Of a DNA stretch of 64,000 nt, positions 1-9,332 are shown in pieces. The first letter of the stretch is position 1. Each line of letters opens with the position of its first letter. The notes beneath the pieces were generated by a model. It was not told the DNA's origin, did no database searches, and saw only the letters and a list, made by a program, of their open reading frames with translations. The DNA is from Pseudomonas sp. MYb118 (GTDB lineage: Bacteria; Pseudomonadota; Gammaproteobacteria; Pseudomonadales; Pseudomonadaceae): contig NZ_JBFRXN010000002.1 of NCBI RefSeq assembly GCF_040947875.1, forward strand, positions 3,332,934-3,396,933, in the 5' to 3' direction. The translations under genes were made by a program, and so were the position numbers.

Positions 1-1893
1 TCGACCGTCACCGCCACCGACAGCACCTTTACCGGCGGCGAGGCGGGCGGGCTGGTCACCGGACTCAGTACCCTGACCCTGGTCAACAGCACGTTGCGTG
101 GCACCAATGCCGACAGCGTCGGGCTGGACAGCCGTGGCGGCGACGTGCGCGCACTCGCCGGTTCGCTGATCAGCGGCGAACTGGCCGGCGTGAAAATGAC
201 CAACGATGCCAATGGCGCCGGCAGCAATTCGCTGCTGCTCGACGGCTCCACCGTGGAAGGGCGCAGCGGCCCGGCGATCCTGGTGGAAGGCGGCGTGCAG
301 GGCGCAACCATCCAGGTGCAGAACGGTTCCGTGCTGCGGGCTGGTGATGGTAACCTGTTGACGGTGCAGGGCGCTTCTTCGGCGGCGATGAATGTGGTCG
401 GCAGTGCCCTGGAAGGCAACGTGCAAGTGCTGCAGAACAGCACCGTCGATCTGTCATTCAACGGGGCCTCGATGGTGGGCGACATCCTGCGTGAAGACGG
501 CTCCACCGCCAATGTCACGCTGAACAACGGCTCTTCGTTCACCGGTCGTTTGAACGACAGTAACCTCAGCCTCAACAGTGGCTCGAGCCTGACCATGGTC
601 GGCGATGACAGCATCGACACCCTGTCACTCAATGACGGCACGGTGAACTTCGGTGCGCCGGGCGCCAGCCGGGAGCATCGTGTGCTGGACGTGAATTCGC
701 TTGAGGGCAGCGGCATCATCGCGATGCAGGGCAACTTCGCCACCGGTGAAAGCGACCTGCTCAAGGCCGCGACCGCCACTGGTAGCTATGAACTGGCGGT
801 CACCGCGTCGGGCAAGGACGCGACAGCGCCCCATCAGTTGACGCTGGTGCAGATCGGCAACAACCAGGCGGCCTTCTCCTTGCTGGGCGGACGGGTCGAT
901 GTGGGGGCGTTCGAATATGATCTGGCCGAGCGGCCCGGCGCCGGTGGCGGTACCGAGTTCTATCTGAACCCGACCACCCGCCTGAGCGCCGGTGCGCAGT
1001 CGGTGGTGGCGCTGTATCAAACCGCCATGACCGTGTCCTATGGCGAGTTGAAATCCCTGGAAAACCGCATGGGCGAGTTGCAGGCCGACGACAACCTGTA
1101 CGGTCTGTGGATTCGGCCCTATGGCAACAAGTGGAATGTCGCCGGTGGTTCGTCCGGAGTGGGTTACAGCCAGCAACAGCAAGGCTTTTCCATGGGTGCG
1201 GATGCCCGATTGGGCGACAGTTTGTGGCGCGGCGGTGTCATGGCCGGTTACAGCCAGTCAGACCTGGACCTCGATCGCGGCACCTCGGCCACGGTCGACA
1301 GTTTCTACTTCGGTCCTTACCTCGGCTGGTTGAACCCACAGAATGGTTACTATGTCGATGCGGCCCTGAAGTTCAACCGCTTTCGCAATGAAGCCAAAGT
1401 CACCATGAGCGATGGCCAGCGGTCCAAGGGCGACTATGACAACTCCGCCGTGAGTGCGATGGTCGAGGCGGGGCGTCATCTCGACCTGGGCAATCACTGG
1501 TTCGCCAAACCCTCGGTCCAGGTGTCGGCGGCGGTGATCCAGGGCAAGGACTACCGGCTGGACAACGGCATGGAAGCAGAGGGCGACCGCACCCATTCGT
1601 TTCGCACCAAGCTTGGGGTCATGGCCGGTCGAAATCTGCAACTGGGCAACACTCAGGTGCGGCCTTACGGGCGTGTGGCGGTGATCCACGAGTTCGCCTC
1701 GAATGACAACGACGTGCAGGTCAACGGCAATCAGATCAACAACGATCTGTCGGGCAGCGGTGTCGAGGTCGGTACCGGCGTGACGGTGTCGTTGTCGGAA
1801 AAGCTGCGGCTGGATGTCGGCGTCGATTATGCCAAGGGCAAGCACATCGAACAGCCGGTGGCGGCGACCTTCGGCGTGAGTTACCAGTGGTAA
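1..1893 (+). CDS. Autotransporter, pertactin-like, C-terminal part (5' truncated by window)
   Basis: The frame is open from base 1 to the TAA at 1891-1893, so the gene starts outside the window and at least 630 codons are present. The first ~300 visible residues are Ser/Thr/Asn/Gly-rich strand-turn repeats typical of a pertactin-type beta-helix passenger. The last ~270 residues alternate hydrophobic and polar like a 12-strand outer-membrane barrel, starting near LYGLWIRPYGNKW and ending in YQW, the aromatic C-terminus recognised by the Bam machinery. In this type V secretion family the barrel inserts in the outer membrane and carries the passenger to the surface. The passenger's own activity (adhesin or other) cannot be judged because its N-terminus and signal peptide are missing. 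It is convergent with the Ig-like gene and shares a terminator with it. Confidence 0.9.
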   Translation, partial: STVTATDSTFTGGEAGGLVTGLSTLTLVNSTLRGTNADSVGLDSRGGDVRALAGSLISGELAGVKMTNDANGAGSNSLLLDGSTVEGRSGPAILVEGGVQGATIQVQNGSVLRAGDGNLLTVQGASSAAMNVVGSALEGNVQVLQNSTVDLSFNGASMVGDILREDGSTANVTLNNGSSFTGRLNDSNLSLNSGSSLTMVGDDSIDTLSLNDGTVNFGAPGASREHRVLDVNSLEGSGIIAMQGNFATGESDLLKAATATGSYELAVTASGKDATAPHQLTLVQIGNNQAAFSLLGGRVDVGAFEYDLAERPGAGGGTEFYLNPTTRLSAGAQSVVALYQTAMTVSYGELKSLENRMGELQADDNLYGLWIRPYGNKWNVAGGSSGVGYSQQQQGFSMGADARLGDSLWRGGVMAGYSQSDLDLDRGTSATVDSFYFGPYLGWLNPQNGYYVDAALKFNRFRNEAKVTMSDGQRSKGDYDNSAVSAMVEAGRHLDLGNHWFAKPSVQVSAAVIQGKDYRLDNGMEAEGDRTHSFRTKLGVMAGRNLQLGNTQVRPYGRVAVIHEFASNDNDVQVNGNQINNDLSGSGVEVGTGVTVSLSEKLRLDVGVDYAKGKHIEQPVAATFGVSYQW

Positions 1894-1903
1894 ATCGCCG
1901 GGG

Positions 1904-1934
1904 AAAAAAAATCGCTGGATAAGCGATTTTTTTT
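1904..1934. terminator. Bidirectional intrinsic terminator
   Basis: A perfect 13-bp inverted repeat (AAAAAAAATCGCT / AGCGATTTTTTTT) with a 5-nt loop lies 10 bp after the autotransporter stop and 27 bp before the stop of the convergent Ig-like gene. It carries a T run on each strand, so it can end transcription from both sides. Confidence 0.9.
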
Positions 1935-1961
1935 CGTCCGGTTGATGGGCGGCAGAGGCCG

Positions 1962-3137
1962 TCAGGCTATCCGGCTGAAGCTGACGGTGTTCGATTCGGC
2001 GGCCGGGTTGTCGGCTCTGACTGCGCTGACGACGTAGGTTTTGCCGACTTCCAGGCCCGTGAGCAACGTCGTCCAGACGCCATCCTGGTTGGCCTGGTGT
2101 TCTTTCGGGGCGACGGTGCCGTTGACCTTGACCTTGATAGTCCCGTCCGGCTCGGTCTTGCCTCTGAGCAGTACCCAACTGAAGAGGGTGGTGCCTCCAT
2201 CGACGACTTCCTTTTCGGAGTCATGGACACGCGTGTCGGTGGGGGCGTCGCTGTCGGCCACGGTGAAGGGCCACGGGGCGGAGGTGCCCGCGTCGTTCAC
2301 GGCGGTCAGGCTGTAGGCCTGCGGAGTAAGGGCGTCAATCTGAATCCTGTAAAGGCCTGTCGTGACGTCCACGGTGCCTTCCTTGAGTAGCGTTGTGCCG
2401 TTGTAAATCCCGATCTTGTCGCCTTTCTCCCCGGCGCCTTCGACAATCACGGTGGTCTGGAAGGTGGTGGAATCTTTGGGGATCTCGTTCCCCTGTGCAT
2501 CTGTCACCTTGACCAGGGTTGGCGCCACGGCGGCGGCCAGCAGGGTAAAGGTGAAGACGCGCGACTCATTGCCGTTGCCGGCCTTGATCTTGATGCGGTA
2601 GGTGCCGGGAACCAGCCCGTCCAGGGCGAACTCGACTTCCCCGCACTGATTCACCGGCTCGGTGGCAATCGAAGTATCACCATTGAACAATTCGGCATTC
2701 TGGCGCGGGACGGCATTGCCTTTAACGGTGACCGCCGTTCCACGAAGGGAGGCGTTATCGGCAATCGGTTTGCCCTCTGCATCCAGCACTTCGCCGATGA
2801 TCGGGTCGCGGGTGCCTGCCGTAAAGTTTTCCTCCAGGGCGATAGGCTCGATTCCCCATTTGCCCACGGCGAGAATTCCGTAGCAGCCCAGCTTTGTCAC
2901 GTCGATTAATGGGGTCGCCCATTCACCGAGGCTGTCGCTGGTTGTCTGGCCCACCTTCTCATCAATGTTGAACACCTCGATGAGCTTGTTCGGCTCGGCA
3001 CCAGAACCGAGCACTTTGTACTTTGACGTGTACAGCGTTCCGTACATGATGGATTTGTTGGTCTCATCCTGGATATCGGTGATTCTGAACAACGCGGTTT
3101 CGGGGTTCTGTGAGGGATTGCTTGAGAGCGCGGTCAT
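1962..3137 (-). CDS. Hypothetical protein with four Ig-like repeat modules
   Basis: 391 residues. The frame extends to a TTG at 3155, but the ATG at 3137 has GGAG 8 nt upstream and is preferred. The protein shows four modules of roughly 80-90 residues. Each has a strand with a small-loop Asn (VFNIDE, LFNGDT, IYNGTT, KVNGTV), then a G-x-(W/Y/V/E) strand and an L-x-x-G/T-x-Y-x-(L/I)-x-A(V) strand, the pattern of bacterial Ig-like (Big/invasin-type) domains. No signal peptide or membrane segment is visible, which is odd for a family usually found at the cell surface. It is convergent with the autotransporter. Function unknown: a surface, adhesin-associated or structural role is only inference from the fold. 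Confidence 0.75.
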   Translation of the reverse strand: MTALSSNPSQNPETALFRITDIQDETNKSIMYGTLYTSKYKVLGSGAEPNKLIEVFNIDEKVGQTTSDSLGEWATPLIDVTKLGCYGILAVGKWGIEPIALEENFTAGTRDPIIGEVLDAEGKPIADNASLRGTAVTVKGNAVPRQNAELFNGDTSIATEPVNQCGEVEFALDGLVPGTYRIKIKAGNGNESRVFTFTLLAAAVAPTLVKVTDAQGNEIPKDSTTFQTTVIVEGAGEKGDKIGIYNGTTLLKEGTVDVTTGLYRIQIDALTPQAYSLTAVNDAGTSAPWPFTVADSDAPTDTRVHDSEKEVVDGGTTLFSWVLLRGKTEPDGTIKVKVNGTVAPKEHQANQDGVWTTLLTGLEVGKTYVVSAVRADNPAAESNTVSFSRIA

Positions 3138-3283
3138 GACCATGACTCCGGACAAGGTGAATGTACGGAGTGATTTAAGGCCTCGGGCCGAGCCTTGCCT
3201 ACTGTCAGAAATAACAGGTTTTCAGCAGTTTCCGATGAATGGATATGCGCAGGGGCAGCGAATGAATCTCGCCGATGGGGCGA

Positions 3284-3679
3284 TCAGGGCTTGTGCAGGG
3301 TTCTCTGCCGCAGGATGTAAATCGTCACCAGCACCGCGCTGGTCAGCATGAAACCCCGAGCCCAGGGCAGCGGCACCAGGTAGCAGGACAGCAGAATGCT
3401 CACCCACATCAGGCCGATGGCGTAGACCTTGCCCTTGAGTGGAATGCCGTTGCCGTCGAGGTAGTCACGAATCCACGGGCCCAGCCGTGGATGTTCCACC
3501 AGCCAGTTGTAGAAACGTGGTGAGCTGCGGGCGAAGCAGGCGGCCGCCAGCAGCAGGAAAGGTGTGGTGGGCAATACAGGCAGGAAAATCCCGATCACCC
3601 CCAGCGCTACGCTCAGCCAGCCGATGGCCAGCAGCACGTAGCGCAACATCAGGGAGCGGTTGCCTATGGGGTTGTCCAC
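3284..3679 (-). CDS. YbaN family (DUF454) inner-membrane protein
   Basis: 131 residues with the DUF454 signature around residues 28-60 (LPVLPTTPFLLLAAACFARSS, written here as LPVLPTTPF...ACFARSS) and three or four hydrophobic segments, so it is a small inner-membrane protein. The family has no established biochemical function. The GTG at 3679 is chosen because AAGGT lies 7 nt upstream and overlaps the stop of the UPF0149 gene. The ATG at 3649 (MLRYVL) is an alternative but lacks a Shine-Dalgarno sequence. The 10-bp gap to the upstream UPF0149 gene suggests a two-gene operon. Confidence 0.85.
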   Translation of the reverse strand: MDNPIGNRSLMLRYVLLAIGWLSVALGVIGIFLPVLPTTPFLLLAAACFARSSPRFYNWLVEHPRLGPWIRDYLDGNGIPLKGKVYAIGLMWVSILLSCYLVPLPWARGFMLTSAVLVTIYILRQRTLHKP

Positions 3680-3689
3680 AGGCAGGACC

Positions 3690-4277
3690 TTAGTGGTGGC
3701 GTGGCTTGAGAATCGCCGGTTTTTCGTCTGGTGCGTTGCACAGCAGGTACAGCGCGGTCAGGGCTTCCGGGATCTGCACGATCATATCGTCCATCAGGTT
3801 GGCGTCGGCGGCGATGTCGGAGAACTCCGGTTGCTCGTCGAACAGACCGGAACCGACCATGATCGGCAGGAGCATTTCGCTGACTTCGTCTTCGGCGGTT
3901 TCGAACCAGGCCGCTTCGCGCAGGAACACGCCTTCCATGAAGCCGATGCACCAGCCGCGCAGATCGGAGTCGTCCGGGTCATCGCCCAGGTCCAGCTCGC
4001 ACGGCAGTTCGAATTCTTCATCGGACGCCAGCTGCCGGGCAATGTGCGCCTTGAGGGCCAGCAGGGTTGACTCGATCGCTTCGCGCTCGGTGTCGTCGGC
4101 GTAATGCGGCTCTTCGGCGAACAGCGCGTCGATCCACTCGCGGTCCGGCACCTGCTCGGAGCAGATCGACAACGCAGTGAGGTAGCCGTGGGCGGCCACG
4201 TAGTCCAGCGCCTCGTCATGCAGCTCATCGGCATCGAGGAAGACTTGCAGGCGGGTAAGTTGCTCAGCGAAGGACAT
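3690..4277 (-). CDS. UPF0149 / YecA-YgfB family protein
   Basis: 195 residues, strongly acidic and all-helical, with the family's landmark stretch GWCIGFMEGV near residues 107-116. The UPF0149 family includes E. coli YgfB and YecA; this protein lacks the C-terminal SEC-C zinc motif found in YecA. The start at ATG 4277 (MSFAEQL) has AAGG 10 nt upstream; the longer frame to 4475 runs through a REPIN and is rejected. The gene is read away from recQ and leads into the DUF454 gene 10 bp downstream. Biochemical role unknown. Confidence 0.85.
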   Translation of the reverse strand: MSFAEQLTRLQVFLDADELHDEALDYVAAHGYLTALSICSEQVPDREWIDALFAEEPHYADDTEREAIESTLLALKAHIARQLASDEEFELPCELDLGDDPDDSDLRGWCIGFMEGVFLREAAWFETAEDEVSEMLLPIMVGSGLFDEQPEFSDIAADANLMDDMIVQIPEALTALYLLCNAPDEKPAILKPRHH

Positions 4278-4375
4278 TAAAGGACTACCTTGGGAAGTAA
4301 ACAGATGCGGGAATTCTAGGCCTTCTTGAGCACACAGGCCAGCCGTGCGGCGTATTTGTCCCGCAATCCAGCTCT

Positions 4376-4464
4376 TGTGGGAGCGAGCCTGCTCGCGATA
4401 GCGGTACAACTGCTGACAGATCGCTGGCTGATCTGCCGCCATCGCGAGCAGGCTCGCTCCCACA
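4376..4464. repeat. REPIN 1 (paired inverted REP)
   Basis: Two inverted REP copies (GTGGGAGCGAGCCTGCTCGC and its complement) flank a ~35-bp spacer. The element sits in the 399-bp gap between the divergent UPF0149 gene and recQ. The rest of the gap holds a possible promoter (4533) and the recQ ribosome binding site. Confidence 0.95.
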
Positions 4465-4532
4465 GGGTTTGCCATGAGGGCGCATTTTGTATTGCCCTTC
4501 TCAGCGGCACCCTGCGCACGCGAGCCCTCGGG

Positions 4533-4538
4533 TATACT
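4533..4538 (+). promoter_or_regulatory. Possible -10 element for recQ
   Basis: TATACT lies in a GC-rich stretch about 140 bp before recQ. No convincing -35 is visible at the expected distance, so this is a weak call. Confidence 0.3.
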
Positions 4539-4676
4539 CCCGCGTTTTGTGATGCCCTGCTGGCGTCGGCGCTGGTCTGCATAGCGTCATGCAATGCGCA
4601 CTTACCATTTGGCAGTGCAGCGATGGCGGTTCTGAACCAGCCTTGCAGGGATGTTTCGGTGATTTTTGGAGTTTCT

Positions 4677-6803
4677 ATGCTCGAACAGGCTCAACGCGTC
4701 CTCAAGGACATCTTCGGCTACGACAGTTTCCGTGGCCGTCAGGGTGCGATCATTGAGCGCGTAGCCAGCGGCGGCGACGCCCTGGTGCTGATGCCTACCG
4801 GCGGCGGCAAGTCCTTGTGTTTCCAGGTGCCTGCGCTGTTGCGCGAAGGCCTGGCGGTGGTGGTCTCGCCGCTGATCGCGCTGATGGACGATCAGGTGGC
4901 GACCCTCGAAGAACTGGGCGTTGCGGCGGCTTCGTTGAACTCCACCCTGAGCGCCGAGCAGCAGCGCGACCTCGCCGCGCGAATCCGCCGTGGTGAAGTG
5001 AAAATGCTCTATCTGGCGCCGGAACGCCTGGTCCAGCCGCGCATGCTGGCCTTCCTGCAAAACCTCGACATCGCCCTGTTCGCCATCGACGAAGCCCACT
5101 GCGTATCGCAATGGGGCCACGATTTCCGCCGCGAATACCTGCAACTGGGGCAACTGGCGGAATTGTTTCCCCATGTGCCGCGCATCGCCCTTACCGCGAC
5201 CGCTGACAAGCGCACCCGCGAGGAAATCGTCGAGCGTCTGCATTTGCAGAATGCCGAGCGCTTTCTTTCGAGCTTCGACCGTCCGAACATTTTCTACCGT
5301 ATCGTCCCCAAGGAGCAGCCGCGCAAGCAGTTGCTGGCGTTCCTTGCCGAGCGGCGCAGCGACGCCGGCATCGTCTATTGCCTGTCGCGCAAGAAGGTCG
5401 ACGAAGTCGCGGTGTTCCTCACCGAGCAGGGTTTCCCGGCGTTGCCGTACCACGCGGGCCTGGCCAATGAAACCCGCGCCGAACACCAGCGACGCTTCCT
5501 CAACGAAGAAGGCCTGATCATGGTCGCCACGGTGGCGTTCGGCATGGGCATCGACAAGCCCAACGTGCGCTTTGTCGCGCACCTGGACCTGCCCAAATCC
5601 CTGGAAGCCTACTACCAGGAAACCGGGCGGGGCGGCCGTGACGGCCTGCCGGCGGATGCCTGGATGGCCTACGGCCTGCAAGACGTGGTGATGCTCAAGC
5701 AGATGTTGCAGAACTCCGAGGGCGACGAACGCCACAAGCGTCTGGAGCAGCACAAGCTCGATGCCATGCTTGCGCTCTGCGAAGAAACCCGCTGCCGTCG
5801 CCAGACCTTGCTCGCCTACTTCGACGAAGACATGCCCGAGCCATGCGGCCACTGCGACAACTGCGTCGATGGCGTGCAGACCTGGGATGCCACCGAGCCT
5901 GCCCGCCAGGCGTTGTCGGCGATCTACCGCACCGGCCAGCGCTACGGCGTCGGTCATCTGGTGGATGTGTTGCTGGGCAAGGACAACGAAAAGATCCGCA
6001 GCTTCGGCCATCAGCACCTGTCGGTGTACGGCGTCGGCAAGGCGATGGGCGAGAGCGAGTGGCGCTCGCTGTTCCGCCAACTGGTGGCGCGCGGTCTGGC
6101 CGACATCGACCTGGACGGCTATGGCGGCCTGCGCCTGAGCGACAGTTGCCGACCGCTGCTCAAGGGTGAGGTCACCCTGGAGCTGCGTCGCGACCTCAAA
6201 CCGCAAACCGTCGCCAAAAGCAGCAAGAGCCAGGCGAGCCAACTGGTGCGCGGCGAAGAGCGCGAGCAGTGGGAAGCCTTGCGCGCCCTGCGCCGCAAGC
6301 TCGCCGAAGAACATGGCGTGCCACCCTACGTCATCTTCCCCGATTCGACCCTGCTGGAAATGCTGCGCAGCCAGCCGACCTCGCTGGCGGAAATGGCCCG
6401 GGTCAGCGGTGTCGGCGCGCGCAAACTGGAGCGCTACGGCGAGGCGTTCCTCGAAGTGCTCGGCGGTCAGGTCGAGACGCCGAAGGCGGTGGCCGATGTG
6501 CGTCACGAACTGATCACGCTGGCCCGTGCCGGCATGACGCCCCTGCAGATTGCCGGTCAGTTGCAATGTTCGGAGAAGAACGTCTACGCCATGCTGGCCG
6601 AAGCTATCGGCCAGCAGCAGTTGTCGCTGGAGCAGGCGCTGGACCTGCCCGAAGACCTGATGGGCGAAGTGCAGGACGCGTTTCTCGACGGCGAGGGCGA
6701 GCTGCCTTCGGTTGCCGAGGTCGCCGAGCTGTTTGCCGGGCGTGTGCCTGAAGGCGTGTTGTATTGCGTACGTGCCGCGCTGCAATCGGAATTCGAGATC
6801 TGA
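4677..6803 (+). CDS. recQ: ATP-dependent DNA helicase RecQ
   Basis: 708 residues. Superfamily 2, 3'-5' DNA helicase acting in recombination and replication-fork repair. Visible motifs: Walker A PTGGGKS near residue 45, DEAHC box near 140, motif VI with ETGRGGRDG near 320, a zinc-binding Cys cluster (CEETRCRRQ...CGHCDNC) near 365-400, the RQC winged helix, and an HRDC domain near 530-600 ([15 protein letters not shown]). A further helix-turn-helix-like tail follows. The start at ATG 4677 has GGAG 6 nt upstream; the frame extends upstream only through the REPIN and intergenic DNA, so the longer version is rejected. Length fits Pseudomonas RecQ. Confidence 0.97.
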   Translation: MLEQAQRVLKDIFGYDSFRGRQGAIIERVASGGDALVLMPTGGGKSLCFQVPALLREGLAVVVSPLIALMDDQVATLEELGVAAASLNSTLSAEQQRDLAARIRRGEVKMLYLAPERLVQPRMLAFLQNLDIALFAIDEAHCVSQWGHDFRREYLQLGQLAELFPHVPRIALTATADKRTREEIVERLHLQNAERFLSSFDRPNIFYRIVPKEQPRKQLLAFLAERRSDAGIVYCLSRKKVDEVAVFLTEQGFPALPYHAGLANETRAEHQRRFLNEEGLIMVATVAFGMGIDKPNVRFVAHLDLPKSLEAYYQETGRGGRDGLPADAWMAYGLQDVVMLKQMLQNSEGDERHKRLEQHKLDAMLALCEETRCRRQTLLAYFDEDMPEPCGHCDNCVDGVQTWDATEPARQALSAIYRTGQRYGVGHLVDVLLGKDNEKIRSFGHQHLSVYGVGKAMGESEWRSLFRQLVARGLADIDLDGYGGLRLSDSCRPLLKGEVTLELRRDLKPQTVAKSSKSQASQLVRGEEREQWEALRALRRKLAEEHGVPPYVIFPDSTLLEMLRSQPTSLAEMARVSGVGARKLERYGEAFLEVLGGQVETPKAVADVRHELITLARAGMTPLQIAGQLQCSEKNVYAMLAEAIGQQQLSLEQALDLPEDLMGEVQDAFLDGEGELPSVAEVAELFAGRVPEGVLYCVRAALQSEFEI

Positions 6804-6887
6804 TGCGCAAATCTTGATTACGGTTTCCAGATGTAACGATTCAGTACAGAGCAAACCTTGCCTCAAGCCAAAGGCCATGCTTAGCTG

Positions 6888-6900
6888 ACTAATAATTAGT
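6888..6900. promoter_or_regulatory. Candidate MarR-type operator palindrome
   Basis: ACTAATAATTAGT is a perfect 13-bp palindrome 33 bp before the MarR gene, in a locally AT-rich promoter region. MarR proteins commonly bind AT-rich palindromes in their own promoters. Autoregulation is an inference. Confidence 0.45.
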
Positions 6901-6932
6901 TTTATCTATTTCAGTCTAACCATGAGTGTTTT

Positions 6933-7367
6933 ATGCCGTTAACCGATCAACACCGCTTTGGCATGCAATTGGCCCAGATGTCTCGCGGCTGGCGCGCCGA
7001 ACTGGACCGCCGCCTGGCCGGCCTGGGCTTGTCCCAGGCGCGCTGGCTGGTGCTGCTGCACCTGGCGCGTTTCGACGCCGCCCCGACTCAGCGCGAGCTG
7101 GCACAGAGCGTCGGCGTCGAAGGACCCACCCTGGCGCGACTGCTCGACAGCCTGGAAAGCCAGGGGCTGGTGCAGCGTCAATCCGTGGCGGAAGACCGCC
7201 GGGCAAAAAAAATCGTGCTCTGTGCCCCGGCCCGTCCGTTGATCGAACAGATCGAAACCATTGCCACCCAATTGCGTCACGAGCTTTTTCAAGGTGTCGA
7301 CGAAGCCGACCTAAAGGTCTGCATGCGGGTTCACGGGCACATTCTGGCGAACCTGGAAAAATCTTGA
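6933..7367 (+). CDS. MarR family transcriptional regulator (SlyA-like)
   Basis: 144 residues with the MarR winged-helix: recognition region around residues 48-70 (TQRELAQSVGVEGPTLARLL) and the wing DRRAKKIVL near 86-94, where D and R are the conserved DNA-backbone contacts. N- and C-terminal helices would form the dimer. SlyA/MarR proteins respond to small aromatic ligands or redox state; the ligand here is unknown. The nearest neighbours (recQ, fimV-like) give no obvious target. A palindrome at 6888-6900 may be its operator. Confidence 0.9.
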   Translation: MPLTDQHRFGMQLAQMSRGWRAELDRRLAGLGLSQARWLVLLHLARFDAAPTQRELAQSVGVEGPTLARLLDSLESQGLVQRQSVAEDRRAKKIVLCAPARPLIEQIETIATQLRHELFQGVDEADLKVCMRVHGHILANLEKS

Positions 7368-7435
7368 GGCACAACCGCGTGTCAGTGTTTTGAGATACCC
7401 CGCTGAGCAGACTATAAAGAACTACTGGGCGATAT

Positions 7436-7462
7436 CGTGTTCGTACCGGATATACGAACACG
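7436..7462. promoter_or_regulatory. Inverted repeat before fimV-like gene
   Basis: CGTGTTCGTA and TACGAACACG form a perfect 10-bp inverted repeat with a 7-nt centre, ending 32 bp before the start codon. It could be an operator or an mRNA hairpin near the 5' end. No T run follows, so it is not a terminator. Confidence 0.5.
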
Positions 7463-7494
7463 TGCGGTTGATTCTGGTTATCTAAGGGATGCTC

Positions 7495-9288
7495 ATGCTC
7501 GAAAGTTGGCACGTAGTACGGCGAGGGTGCGCCAGGTGGTTGCTGGCTGGTGGATTTTTGACTTACTCGGCCCTGGCGTCCGCGCTGGGGCTGGGGGAAA
7601 TCACCGTGCATTCGGCGCTCAATCAGCCGTTGCGGGCTGACATCGTTCTGGAGGATGCGGCGGGTCTGGAGGAGGGCGACCTGGCGGTCAGCCTGGCAAC
7701 GGCCGACGAGTTCAGCCGCGCCGGCGTCGAGCGGGTGTTCTTTCTCAACGATCTGAAGTTCACCCCGATCCTGCGGGGTAACCGCAGCGTTATCCGGGTG
7801 AGTTCCACTAAAGTGGTCAACGAACCCTTCCTCGATTTTCTCGTGCAACTCAACCAGCCCAACGGCCGGGTCGTGCGCGAATACACGGTGCTGATCGACC
7901 CGCCGGGTACACCGGGTATCGTGCCGGTGGCCGATGAGCCGGCCAGTCACTCGTCGAATTCGCCATTCCCCAGCGTCACTCCTGCCCCGGCGCCATCGCC
8001 CGCCGCGAAAAAACCGGCTGCGGTCACTCAAGCCCCACCGCCGGCGCCGCCCGTGGTCGATGATTCCGCCGAGCAGTTGGCGGCCAGCGTGCTGCAAAAC
8101 CAGCAATTGCAGAAAACCGTCGATGAACTCAATGCCAGGCTTCAGGCCCAGGACGAGCAGATCGCCGGCCAGAAGCAACAGATCACCGACCTGGAAACCC
8201 GCCTGGCGCAGGACAAACCCGTACCGGCCGTGCCGCCAGTTGAGCAGGTGCCACCGCCCGTGGTGACGCCGGAGCCTGAGGGCATCAACTGGTGGCTGGT
8301 CCTCGGCTTGCTGGTGTTGGTCGGCCTGTTGCTGGTGATGGGGTTCGTTCGGCGTCGCCAGCAGCAGGCCCAGGCATTGCCCGTTGGCGCGCCGGTTTCG
8401 CCGTCGCGCCGTGAGGTGGTGCTCGACCCCGCTTTCGATTCGCTGCAACAGCCGGAGATGCTCAACCCGGTTCACGAACATCACGAGGAGGCGCCGACCG
8501 GCGATGTCCTGGAAGGTGTGAGCCTGTACCTGACGTACGGGCGATTTGCCGAAGCGGCGGCGCTGCTGCGCGATGCCCTGGCCAAGGAGCCGCACCGCAC
8601 GGACCTTGCCGTGCAACTGCTGGAAGTCCTTGGCAAGCAGGGCGACGAGCCCGCCTACGACGCCCAGGAAAACAGCCTGCGCGAGGCCGGCTTCGACCCG
8701 CAACAGCTTCAGGACATGCGGGCACGCTTCCCTAAGTTGAGCCAGCCTGTGGCGCCAGCAGCAGCGATGGCGGCGACGGCCGCCGCGGCCGCAGCCGTGC
8801 CTTTGGTTACACCCGCGTTCGAACAGCGGGAGGTCACCGCACCCGTGGAGCCTTCGGCCGATGACGAATTCCAGTTGAACCTGGATGAACTGTCGATGGA
8901 TTCCAGCTGGGATCTGGTCGAATCCTCGCCAGCTCCGACAAAAGCCGAAGAGCCGCCGTTCGCTTCGAACCTGCAGGTGTTGCCGTTCGACTCGCCGCAA
9001 GAGCCCGCACTGGAAGAATCCGAACTGGAGTGGCTCGCCGACCCTGATGCACAGGCGCTGGACGATGATTTTCTCGATGGCTTCAGTGATGAAAACCAGT
9101 CGATCGAGCTGGAACCCCTGGACCTCGACCCCGCAGCGGCGAGCAACGCCGACAAACTCGAACAGGCCCAGACCTGCATCGACGATGGCGACCTGGACAG
9201 CGCCGCCATGCTGCTCAACGAGCTGCTCAAGGACGGTGACGAGCCGCTCAGGCAAACCGCGCGGACGCTGTTGGCCGGTATTCGCTGA
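7495..9288 (+). CDS. FimV-like protein, short paralogue without LysM
   Basis: 597 residues. A signal sequence (about 1-30) is followed by the FimV N-terminal domain (about 31-125, LGLGEITVHSALNQPLRADI). Then come a Pro/Ala-rich linker, a coiled coil (about 195-241), one membrane segment (about 264-285), an acidic cytoplasmic region and the C-terminal FimV TPR-like motif (about 554-597). FimV in P. aeruginosa (about 900 residues) is a polar hub needed for type IV pili and twitching. This protein is shorter, and no LysM peptidoglycan-binding motif is visible. ATG 7495 is preferred over ATG 7489 because AAGGG sits 6 nt before it. It is not next to truA, where the main fimV usually lies, so it is probably a second copy. 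Confidence 0.85.
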   Translation: MLESWHVVRRGCARWLLAGGFLTYSALASALGLGEITVHSALNQPLRADIVLEDAAGLEEGDLAVSLATADEFSRAGVERVFFLNDLKFTPILRGNRSVIRVSSTKVVNEPFLDFLVQLNQPNGRVVREYTVLIDPPGTPGIVPVADEPASHSSNSPFPSVTPAPAPSPAAKKPAAVTQAPPPAPPVVDDSAEQLAASVLQNQQLQKTVDELNARLQAQDEQIAGQKQQITDLETRLAQDKPVPAVPPVEQVPPPVVTPEPEGINWWLVLGLLVLVGLLLVMGFVRRRQQQAQALPVGAPVSPSRREVVLDPAFDSLQQPEMLNPVHEHHEEAPTGDVLEGVSLYLTYGRFAEAAALLRDALAKEPHRTDLAVQLLEVLGKQGDEPAYDAQENSLREAGFDPQQLQDMRARFPKLSQPVAPAAAMAATAAAAAAVPLVTPAFEQREVTAPVEPSADDEFQLNLDELSMDSSWDLVESSPAPTKAEEPPFASNLQVLPFDSPQEPALEESELEWLADPDAQALDDDFLDGFSDENQSIELEPLDLDPAAASNADKLEQAQTCIDDGDLDSAAMLLNELLKDGDEPLRQTARTLLAGIR

Positions 9289-9332
9289 GCCTCTATCATG
9301 ACGGCGCCCCTGACTCAGGAATCTGCTCCGTC

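Noticed and set aside
4326..4676. N-terminal extension of RecQ through the upstream gap
   Set aside because: It runs through REPIN 1 and low-constraint DNA; the ATG at 4677 has a proper Shine-Dalgarno and gives the family length.
4602..6878. 758-codon frame antisense to recQ
   Set aside because: It mirrors the recQ codons, has no family resemblance and no ribosome binding site. High GC at third positions keeps antisense frames open.
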